64,000 nucleotides of DNA, from positions 124,001-188,000 of the forward strand of contig CAVZKP010000015.1 of the NCBI GenBank assembly GCA_963775875.1, in the 5' to 3' direction. The position numbers were made by a program, and so were the translations under genes. Position 1 is the first letter of the stretch. Every line of letters starts with the position of its first letter. The notes under the pieces are model-generated. The model saw only the letters and a list, made by a program, of their open reading frames with translations, was not told the DNA's origin and ran no database searches. This document shows, piece by piece, positions 56,061 to 64,000 of this stretch. This DNA comes from AP-15 sp963775875. GTDB taxonomy: Bacteria > Pseudomonadota > Alphaproteobacteria > ATCC43930 > CGMCC-115725.

Positions 56061-58976
56061 GTCATCACCCCCAGCATGACCTTTCTGGGATCAGGGTCGA
56101 GGACCAGAATCTCGGCGGGAGAGGGCAGGACGCCGGGCCCAGCCGCGGGCAGATAGGGGCAGATCGCCATCTGCGAGGCGGGGCAGGGACGTGGCAGGGG
56201 GGTGGCGAGCGCTTGCGCCATCCAGTTGTTGAAGGCCGACACCGAATAAGCCGCACTGCCCAGATCGCCGGCGGCGCTGGTAGCCACCACTTCGAGCTTT
56301 TTCACATTGACCGCGACCACGCCGGAAACGCCCTGGATCTGCGCTGCGAGCGCGTCGCCCGATACACCCTCGCCAAAGCGGCGCTGGGCAAAACCGTAGG
56401 TCTGCGTCAACAGCTGGAGGATCGCCGCCTTGACCGCGGTCGCGTCGTAGGCCGGGTCGTAGAGGATGTCGGCGGCGAGCTGGAACAGGGTCTCCAGGAA
56501 GGATTGGGCCCGGATCGCGACATTCGGATTGCCATAGTCATGCAGTGCGCTCAGCAGATTGGCCAAGGTCGGATTGCCGGGTTGCAGCGCCGCGCCGCCG
56601 GCGCCGGCGACCGTCAGGAAGACACCGCGATAGGCGCCGCTCGGAATCCAGACCGCACTCGCCTTGGCGATGCCGGCAAAGCTCGCGGCGAAGTTCTGGT
56701 AGTCGGTGATCGAGACGGCCCGGCCGAGAGTAAGAACCGACAGCGGCGCATTGGTCCGGATGTCCTCGACCGACTGCGCATCCTGTCCGCCGGTGGCGGG
56801 CAGCGGATTGGTGACGCCGCCCACGCCGAGCGGACGGTCGACCAGGGTGGTGATCGTGCCGGCCGCTACATTGCCCGCCGCAGCCCAGGCCGACACGATA
56901 CTTCGCCTGAATATTGCTCTGGCCGGTCGGCAGGGTGGCGCCTTCGACGCCGTCGCCGAACTGGATTGCCGCCGCGCCGCCGGGCAGGTCCAGGGTCGCG
57001 AATACCGGGGCCGTCGCGGCCTGGTCATAGAGGGTCGGCACCAGGGTCCAGGCCACCCCGTTGGCGCTTACCTGCAGCGTCGAGAGGCGGCCGGTAGGCG
57101 TCGGCGCCTGGACATAGGTCAGCGGCGACTGCTTGAGGGTGAATTGCTGGTTTGGCGTCGATGCGGACCCGCTGCCGAGCAGCTCGGTGACCGAACTGCC
57201 GGCCGTGGCCGGGCCAACATTGGCGTTTACCGTCGTCACCGTGCGGTCGTAGCAATTCAGCAGCGGCGCCTGCAGCAGGATGCGGGTATGCGGGAACGGT
57301 TCGGCAATCGCCGACACGGTCGAGACCAGGGCAAACTCCTGGACGACCGGGTCCTTGCTGCCGGCCAGCGCCAGGCTGAAATCCCGCAGCCGGGCCTCGA
57401 CGGTCCCGGTCCGGCCGCTACTGTCGGCGACGTAGAGGGTGAGCTTGCGGTAGGCCCGGCGCCACTCGGGAACCGTTCCGTCGGCGCGGAGAAAATCGGG
57501 CGGTCGGATGACCGTGAGGCTGTCTCCCTGGGCCAGCGCAACCGGACTCGAACCGTCGTCGGGGACGAACAGCAGATCCTTGACGCCATTGTCGACGGTC
57601 AGCTTCTGGCTCTTGCCGGTGATGGCGATCGCGGCGACCCCGACAAGATCGTCGCGGACGATTTCGAGATCGAGGAAGGTGCCGTAAAGCGGGTGATCGA
57701 GCGGCTGCTCGGCGACCGGCAGCACTTCGCTCTGGGTCAGCACCGCGGCGTATCGCGTCGCGGCATAGTAATCGGACAGCGCCGTTGCCGTGTCGGTCAT
57801 GACCCGGCTGATCTTCGCGCTGACCCCGTAATCGGCGCGCGGCATCGCCGTCACCGACTTCAGAAGATAGAGGCTGATGAACCCGGAAGGCGATTTTGCG
57901 TTCTCGCCGTCCGGATAGCTGATGGCGAGCCAGCCGCCGGGGGCGAGCTTTGAATACACCGCGTCGAGATCGACCAGGCTCTGGTCGGACAGCTGGTTGC
58001 CGGTGCCGTTGTCGGTGCCGAAATCCCAATCCCCGGTGCTGCTGCTGATCAGACCGGCGGTCTCCAGCGCGTAGCGCGTCCTCGCGGCCAGCATCAGCGG
58101 GTTGATGGCGTTGCCGCCGAACAGCGCCGCGCGCTGGCGCAATGCGTAGAATACGGGGTTGGCTTGCGCCGGCTCTCGGCCGGGAGCGCCCAATGGCTCC
58201 GACCAGGTGACCAGCGTGCGCAGATTGATGGTGTCGGGCTGCACCGCGCTGACGATGCGTATATCCCAGCGGTCGCTGCCGGCCGAACCTTGCAGCCGCT
58301 CGTCGCCGACGATCAGGATCGCGTCGCCGGGGTTCAGCTGCGTCGCAGTGCCCTGCAGATAGGCGCTGCTCTCCCCGATCTTGGGCAGCCATGGCACGCC
58401 GCTCTGCACCGGCAGCGCGTTCCAGTCGGCCTTGGCCAGGATGTCGTTCGACGTCGCGAAGGATTGCGGCGCCTGCCCCTGTACCGGAACGCTCTGCGCC
58501 TGGGTGCCGGCCGGGATGGTCAGGGCCGTGCTCGTCGGATCGGCGGGCAGGCCGGTAGCCGCCCGGATCGTAAAGGCGAGGTAGGTCGAAGCGGCAACCC
58601 CCGGCGACGGCCGATAGCCGATCAGCCGGCTCAGCTGCGTCATCGAGTACAGCTGGGTTGCGGTGCGCAGGTAGCTCTCATTGGCGAGCCGCTCCTGGTA
58701 GAAGGTCAGGATGTCGAGCACCACCGAGGTCGCATCGAGGAAGGCGATGCTGAAATCGTCGTCGTCGCGGGTCTTGAGCGGGGCGAGCGCGGGATAATCG
58801 GCGCTCGACAGCCGCGCCAGCATCGACTCGCGGAATGTCGCCCACCTGCCGGTGCGATAGGCGATCGCGGCGAGCCCCGGAAGATTGGTTTCGCCCTGCG
58901 GCGTCTGGACGCCGATCCCGCCGCAGCAGCCGCACAGGCAATCAGCCGATCCGGTGCAGTTCATTGCGCTGGTCAC
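56057..58976 (-). CDS. Putative baseplate assembly protein, J-like (second copy), apparent frameshift near 56890
   Basis: About 973 residues. The GTG start at 58976 overlaps the upstream stop (GTGA). The N-terminus is Cys-rich (MTSAMNCTGSADCLCGCCGG). Then comes the wedge-type RDDDDFSIAFLDATSVVLDI-LTFYQERLANESYLRTA segment found at the start of large eCIS baseplate proteins. The C-terminal part, after a frame change near 56890, contains the baseplate-J core (GGQDAQSVEDIRTNAPLSVL, RAVSITDYQNFAASFAGIAK, FGEGVSGDALAAQIQGVSGV). It would form the wedge that triggers sheath contraction. Confidence 0.85.
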
Positions 58977-61900
58977 TTTCCGCCCATCATCGACAGGGTC
59001 AATTGCCCGTGATTGGGAAGACTGCGATCGTTGTCCATGCGGGCCACCTGAAACGGCCCCATCGGTATTTCCCCTTTGTGCAGATAAATCCTGGTCGCGA
59101 CCCCCTGCGGCTGAAAGACCGTCGCGGTAACGGTCTGCACCCCCGCGACGGTGCGCGCCGCGGCGTAAATCGGGCTCAGATAGACGGTCTGGCCGAGTTC
59201 AAAGCTGCCGGGAGCGAACAATGCCGGGCGGCCGTCGGGCAGGGTTCCGCTCCCCAGCACCTGCATCAGCGACTGCTGGACGTTGCTCTGGAAATAGTCG
59301 GGGTCGACGCAGACCGCGAGTTCGATCTCGAGCGGCACATAATCCGGGCCATCGAGTTTGATGTCCTGACCGGCGAGACGGTAGCGGTTGACGTATTGGC
59401 TGAGGCTCTGCTTGAGCGGCCGGCCGAGATTGGCGCCGCCTTGCGGTTCGGCGGCGATGAACACCGTGTACCAGCTGCCAGTCCAGCGCAGCGCGGCGGC
59501 GGCATCTTCGACCTGCGGGTTGGCCTCGGTCGCCGTGGCGTAGTCGGCCATGGTGATCGCCCGCTCCTGCGTCAGAAAGGCCTGCGGCGCGCGGCGGCGG
59601 ATCTGGTCGTTGGTCTCGGGATCGACGCCCCCGGTCGCGGCCAGCGGATTGATGCACGCTTGGATGCTCGGTCGGACGACCGGGTCGGCGGCGAGGAATA
59701 CGAGGCTCGCGGCGCCGACATTGCCGGCGCTGCCGTTGCCGATGCGGTAAGCGGCGGTGAAGCTGGTCTGCGTCACCGGGCTCTTGCCGTTGGTGTTGTC
59801 CCCGAAACGCAGCTGGGCGGTCCCGTCCGCCTCGACTTCGACGACAAAATTGGTGTCGGTCGGGCCGTCGGCGAGAAGATCGGGAACCGCACTCCAGGAT
59901 GCGCTGACCCCGTCGGCGACGCCGGTCAGCGTCATCGCCGGCACCGCCTGGCTGGCGTCATAGTTCATCAACGCGTCGGCGGACAGGCTCGGGTTCGGCG
60001 CCTGTTCAAAGCTGAGCACGCTCAAGAGGTCGGAGCCGGAGGCGAAACTGGCTGCGACATTGTCGAGCGAAACCCCGATAAACTGCTCGACGACGATCGG
60101 GATCGGCACGCCGACGCCGCCCGAGGACGGCTGGTAGATCAGCAGCAGATTGAAGATCGTCGGAATCTGCAGGTATCCCTGGGCGAGCACGCCAAAAAGC
60201 GGCGGCCAGGAGAGCGGATTGACCGGCTGGAGCGTCAGATATGGGCTGTTGCCCGCATCGCGCAGCTCGACCGTACCGCTGTTCGCCAGCATGGTCGGCG
60301 CCGCCGGGAACGCCGAAGGGTTGCTGGCCGGCGGCGTGTAGGCGGACGGGACGCGGACAAAGCGGGACAGCGAATTCAGCTCGGTCACGGCGTAGTTGGC
60401 GGTGCCCGGCGTCAGCGTCAGGTCGGTAAACCTCTCGAGCACGATCGGGCCGGTCATGCCGGCGGGGCCGCCCGGCGGGTTGAAGACGACCGACAGATCG
60501 AAATTGGCCGGATCGCTGGCATTGGCCGCGGCCAGCACCCCAAAATATTGCGGCCAGGACAGCGGCGCGTCGGCCGCGACCATCAGGCAGGTGTAGCCAT
60601 TGGCGTCGGTAAGACCGACAAAGCCATTCGACAGCAAGGGCACCGCGTTCGCCGTCACCGGACTGCCGGCGAGCGGCAATGGCACGGCCTGGGTGACCGG
60701 GCTGTCGGGCACCTGCGGCCGATAGCGCACCGCAAAGGCAACGGCAGGTGTGGGGTTGCAGCGGTCGCTGGCCGATGGGGCGCGAAACAGGCTTGGCGCC
60801 GGCACCGGCGGCAGCGCCACCCCCGATATCGAGAGCCCCTGGTCGGCGAGCACGACGTTGCCAAAGACCACGCTTACGCCGGTGAGCAACTGCTGATCGC
60901 CGTTCGAGTTCAGGAATTTCGACGAGATGCAGACCGGAAACGGCAGCGCGTCGTCCGACGGACCAGCGGATCTCGGTAACCGGCGTCGGCTGCTGCGCGG
61001 CAGAGGTGATCGGCGCCCCGGTGCCGGCCTCGAACAGCGGGTCGACCAGCACATCGCCCTGGCCGTTCCGCGTGGCTACCGAGGTGAGCCGCACCGCGCA
61101 ACGATGCCGGATGTCGGCGTCCGCGGCGGCGCCGGTCTGCGGTCCGATCATCTCCTGAAAGATCAGCACATCGCCGATCTGGAGATTTGCATAGGTGCCG
61201 AGCAGCGTCGCTTCGGTGGCCCCCCGCGGCAGGCAGCAATCGGCTATCGCCCCAGGTGTAGAACTGCATCTGGTTGTGCTCGGGAAACAGGTTCGCATCC
61301 TGCATCGGCTCGAACACGATCACCCCGGCATCGAGCGCCGCCCGTTCGGTGCCGGCGCCGACCGCCAGTGAGGACGGCATGCCGGGGGCAAAAGTGTAAA
61401 AGCGGGTCAGCCGATGATCGAGGAACAGCGCTGCCGACACCGTCAGGCAAACCCACGCTCGGGCGTTGCAGCCATCATGCACCCGATAGTCGACCAGCAG
61501 CGCGTGGCGGCGCAGCGATATGCGGCTGCGCGCCGTGCCGAGATAGGCCTCGGTCGTCACCGCGTCCTGGTGATAGCTCAGCTGGTCGGCCGCGTAGGCG
61601 ATCAGTTCGGCCAGCACCACCCCTGGATCGGCCTCGCTCGAACCCTGCCATGACGGCAGCAATTGGTGCAGGCGGTCGAGCAGGACGGTGCGAAACGAGC
61701 CGTAATCCTTGGCCAGATAGTTGATCGGCGGCGGCGTCGGAAGTTCCGGCGGGCAGTCGGCGGCGCTGGGTTTGCAGTCGAAATTCGGGCCGCACTCGAC
61801 CTTGAAGGAAAACGTCACCTCGGCCAGCTGGGGATCGAACCCGGTCAGCGTTTCGGTCAGCTCGAAAGCATCGGCCGCGGCCTGCGCCGCATTGTTGACC

Positions 61901-62262
61901 AGCCGCAAGGTGTAGGGCGAAAAGTCGCCGGCGACGCTGGTGCGGATCACCAGGATATTGGCCGGGTTGGCGAGGGTGGCAAAATATGCGGCTTCGGCCG
62001 GCGAGGCCTGCGGCGGCGGCGCCGAGGCCGGGGCGATCCACGAGGCGGTGATGCCGGTGATGCTCTCGCCGCCTTCGATCAATACGTTGCTTGGCGAAAG
62101 ATTGGCGGGCGCCGTCTTGAGGCAATAGACAAACAGTGTCTGCTGCGGTGGGCTGCCCGGCGGCGCCTGGTGATCGAGCACCTCGAGATAGTCGATCCCG
62201 TTGATCGTCGGATTGCCGAGGACCGCGGCCTTGCGGTGTTCGTCGCAGCACGAGAAGATCAC
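58973..62262 (-). CDS. Putative baseplate assembly protein, J-like (first copy), two apparent frameshifts near 61245 and 60955
   Basis: About 1096 residues. The GTG start at 62262 overlaps the gp25 stop (GTGA) and has GGAGG upstream. The N-terminal part (MIFSCCDEHRKAAVLGNP ... VVLAELIAYAADQLSYHQDA) corresponds to the eCIS wedge protein start. The middle (ATLLGTYANLQIGDVLIFQE) and the rest (DDALPFPVCISSKFL onward) are in other frames. The C-terminal J core is intact: GGVDPETNDQIRRRAPQAFL, RAITMADYATATEANPQVED and PLEIELAVCVDPDYFQSNVQ. Overlap with the next gene shows translational coupling. Confidence 0.85.
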
Positions 62263-62618
62263 GCGGCGCCTCCATAAACGAAGGTTTGCACCTGCGTGAC
62301 TTCGGTATTCAGCGGCGCGTAGGTCACCGTGACGGTCAGCAGCGATTCCTGCGCCGAGGCGACCACCGAGATCACCTTGATATAGCCGCTCAGCCACTTC
62401 TGCAGCGCACCCTGCACGGTAAACTGGGTGGCGGCCGCCATCTCGACGCTATTGGGGGCGAATGGCAGCTGCAGCAGCCCGCTGCCAAAATCGGGCAGGT
62501 TGACGCGCTCGCCGGGCGAGGTGAACAGCACCTGCTCGACCAGCTGACGCAAGTAATCGTCCAGCGGGTCCAGGGTGCGACCGCGGCCGTCGAACTGATA
62601 AGGAAAGTTGATGTTCAT
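62259..62618 (-). CDS. GPW/gp25 family baseplate wedge protein
   Basis: A 119-residue protein. The DPLDDYLRQLVEQVLFTSPG, ERVNLPDFGSGLLQLPFAPN and LQKWLSG segments match the gp25/gpW lysozyme-like wedge family of T4, P2, T6SS (TssE) and eCIS (Afp9), which helps nucleate the sheath. It follows the PAAR-like gene by 16 bp. Confidence 0.92.
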   Translation of the reverse strand: MNINFPYQFDGRGRTLDPLDDYLRQLVEQVLFTSPGERVNLPDFGSGLLQLPFAPNSVEMAAATQFTVQGALQKWLSGYIKVISVVASAQESLLTVTVTYAPLNTEVTQVQTFVYGGAA

Positions 62619-62634
62619 CGCCCAGCGCCGATCG

Positions 62635-62955
62635 TCAGGTCGCCAGCACGAGCGTCTGGGCCGAGATCGGCAGCAGCGGCGTACCGGTCGGCGCGCACAC
62701 CGAGACGCCGGTCATGATCGCGACCGGCTGCCCGTGCGACAGCACCTGCACCGATCCGGCGACCCACTGTCCGGTAACGCACGGCCCGTTCCCGGCCGGC
62801 GGGGCAAAGGCGCATCCGGCGACCAGATACGGCGCGGCGATCGTTGCGATCGGCATGCCCGAGACGAACACCGCGGTGCTGGGCACGCTCGGCACCGCCT
62901 GACCGCCATGCGCACAGGTCACCACGGCGCCGATATGGAGTATTGGTCCGGGCAT
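62635..62955 (-). CDS. PAAR-like spike-tip protein
   Basis: A 106-residue beta-rich protein starting MPGPILHIGAVVTCAHGGQA. The pattern of a GP start, short hydrophobic strands and three Cys/His-containing turns (CAHGG, AGCAF, SVCAP) fits PAAR-type tips that bind a metal at the spike apex. The order gpV, tip, gp25 is as in eCIS and T4-like baseplates. The family call rests on context as much as on motif. Confidence 0.72.
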   Translation of the reverse strand: MPGPILHIGAVVTCAHGGQAVPSVPSTAVFVSGMPIATIAAPYLVAGCAFAPPAGNGPCVTGQWVAGSVQVLSHGQPVAIMTGVSVCAPTGTPLLPISAQTLVLAT

Positions 62956-63018
62956 CGGTAAACCTCATCAATGGCAATGGCGTCCGGGTCGGCTACGGCA
63001 GCCTCGCGACCGCCGCCG

Positions 63019-63588
63019 CTAGGGCCCGACCACGGTCAGCGCCGTCAAATTGATCGCGACCGTCGGCCCGATCAGGGTGATCGTCGCCCCCTGTCCGTTG
63101 CTGATGTAGATGCCGGTCTCGTTGACCACGATCATGGCGCCGCTCGCCCCCTTGAGGACGATGCCGCCGGTCGCCGGTGTCGGCGGTCCGTCGCTCAGGA
63201 TCAGCGAATTCTGGCCGGTGGTCTGCAGCACGATGTTCTGACCGGGAGGGATCGCCGGCGGCGCCGTCGCCAGAACCGGAACATCGGCCACCAGGCCCCA
63301 GAAGCCGCCGGTCCAGATCGGGTAGTCCGGATTGCCCTGCTCGAACTCGATCCACACCTGGGAGCCGATCGGCGGGACGAGGAAGCATCCCGCCTGGATG
63401 CCGGCCGCTGGTACGCAGGGCATCGCCCAGCTCGTCGGGGTCTCGCCAAAGACATCGGGAACCTGCGCCATGATCCGGCCGATCTGCATCGGATCGATGT
63501 TGATCAGCACCGTGCCGCGATATTTGCCATAGTAGCGCTTGAGGCCTGCGCTCGATGCTGCGTCGGGGCCGAAGGATCCATCGCTCAT
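63019..63588 (-). CDS. Phage baseplate assembly protein V / spike (gpV, OB-fold)
   Basis: A 189-residue protein. YYGKYRGTVLINIDPMQIGR and IMAQVPDVFGE are the start of the OB-fold; AMPCVPAAGIQAGCFLVPPI and GSQVWIEFEQGNPDYPIWTG complete the gp5/VgrG/gpV core. A beta-prism-like repeat follows (GGIVLKGASGAMIVVNETGI, GATITLIGPTVAINL), which forms the needle. ATG 63588 overlaps the hub gene stop (ATGA). In VgrG-type systems hub and spike are fused; here they are separate genes. Confidence 0.9.
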   Translation of the reverse strand: MSDGSFGPDAASSAGLKRYYGKYRGTVLINIDPMQIGRIMAQVPDVFGETPTSWAMPCVPAAGIQAGCFLVPPIGSQVWIEFEQGNPDYPIWTGGFWGLVADVPVLATAPPAIPPGQNIVLQTTGQNSLILSDGPPTPATGGIVLKGASGAMIVVNETGIYISNGQGATITLIGPTVAINLTALTVVGP

Positions 63589-64000
63589 ATGTTCACCGAT
63601 TGGACTGTGGAGACCAGGCCGTTGCGAGTGAGCGTGAAATTCTGCTTGTATTCGCCGCGCTTGATCTTGTGGGTGACGCTTTTGACGTAATAGAGGCCGT
63701 CGAAGGCGGGTCCGGCGCCGCGCACCCCGACCAGCTTGCGCGCGCTCAGCACGCCGCCGTAACGCTCCACGTCGAGGCTGCCCTCGCAGGTCACGGCCTC
63801 GGCGTTTTTTGCCGCGGCAGCGAGACCGAGCATGATCGCCTGCGCGACCGGCAGCTTCGCCACGTCGTCGCGGAAGGCCTTGAGGTCGGGCGGGATCAGG
63901 TTGGTCGGCAATGGCGGGATCGCCCCGAGCGGCGGATTGAGCGGGGTGATCGGCGGCATCGGGATCGGTATGCTGACGCCGGTTTCCTGGATATAGACGT
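63585..64000 (-). CDS. Phage late control D / hub protein, gpD-like (5' end beyond the window)
   Basis: The frame is open to the right edge; the visible 138 residues are the C-terminus. The VTCEGSLDVERYGGVLSARK, VGVRGAGPAFDGLYYVKSVT and HKIKRGEYKQNFTLTRNGL segments match the end of gpD/late-control proteins (the tail hub that carries the spike). The Pro-rich PPITPLNPPLGAIPPLP segment precedes. The rest of the particle operon should continue beyond 64,000. Confidence 0.85.
   Translation of the reverse strand, partial: VYIQETGVSIPIPMPPITPLNPPLGAIPPLPTNLIPPDLKAFRDDVAKLPVAQAIMLGLAAAAKNAEAVTCEGSLDVERYGGVLSARKLVGVRGAGPAFDGLYYVKSVTHKIKRGEYKQNFTLTRNGLVSTVQSVNI

Noticed and set aside
49324..64000. 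Intact prophage
   Set aside because: Only tail-baseplate genes are visible, with no capsid, packaging, lysis, integrase or replication genes. The part beyond 64,000 is unseen, so this is a provisional rejection.
1..64000. CRISPR arrays, tRNA or rRNA genes
   Set aside because: No regularly spaced direct repeats of 25-40 bp with unique spacers and no cloverleaf or rRNA-like segment were noticed. The only tandem array (37914-37985) is coding.

Overview
The window is a GC-rich (roughly 65-70% by eye), densely coded bacterial chromosome segment. Gene content and order point to an alphaproteobacterium, probably near Rhodospirillales. The main evidence is cytochrome c / kdsB / pheA / hisN together, rplU-rpmA-obgE ... 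proB-proA-nadD-rsfS-rlmH, and a block of M48 protease, DsbA-like protein, rne, mrcA and prfB. The family cannot be fixed from sequence alone.

Layout. 1-7.2 kb: the 3' end of a molybdenum hydroxylase gene, then hisN-yejA-yejB on the minus strand, a membrane-anchored cytochrome c, and kdsB-pheA. 7.2-9.5 kb: small exported proteins, including a PEP-CTERM protein in less GC-rich DNA. 9.5-20.1 kb: a minus-strand housekeeping run (rplU, rpmA, obgE, proB, proA, nadD, rsfS, rlmH, hyuA-like). It is broken between obgE and proB by about 2.7 kb of accessory DNA: a 155-bp repeat with terminal inverted repeats, a resolvase remnant, a damaged DUF2971-like gene and a Sel1-repeat gene. 20.2-33 kb: carbohydrate and metabolism genes (GH42-like protein, alkaline-phosphatase-fold protein, pirin, PanE-like reductase, SDR, TPR protein, GH10 xylanase, TonB-dependent receptor, maleylacetoacetate isomerase). 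33-47 kb: DsbA-like protein, BepA-like protease, RNase E, PBP1a, an unknown 728-residue protein with an internal duplication, prfB with its programmed frameshift, and a 2-hydroxyacyl-CoA lyase. 47-49.2 kb: a HigB/HigA-type toxin-antitoxin pair and two small genes.

49.3-64 kb, running off the right edge: one minus-strand, largely translationally coupled operon for the baseplate of a contractile phage-tail-like particle. In transcription order it encodes a gpD-like hub (partial), gpV-like spike, PAAR-like tip, gp25-like wedge protein, two very large baseplate-J-like proteins, a tail-protein-I-like protein fused to a beta-helix, a 1229-residue DUF6519/beta-helix protein and a 242-residue terminal protein. 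This resembles the back end of extracellular contractile injection system (eCIS) loci. Sheath, tube, tape measure and AAA+ ATPase are not in the window and would be expected beyond 64,000.

Quality caveat. At least sixteen genes, including essential ones (obgE, rne, nadD), need a single-base frame correction to read as full-length proteins. The pattern suggests residual indel errors in the assembly more than real pseudogenes. The prfB frameshift is the exception: it has the full programmed-frameshift signal and is genuine.
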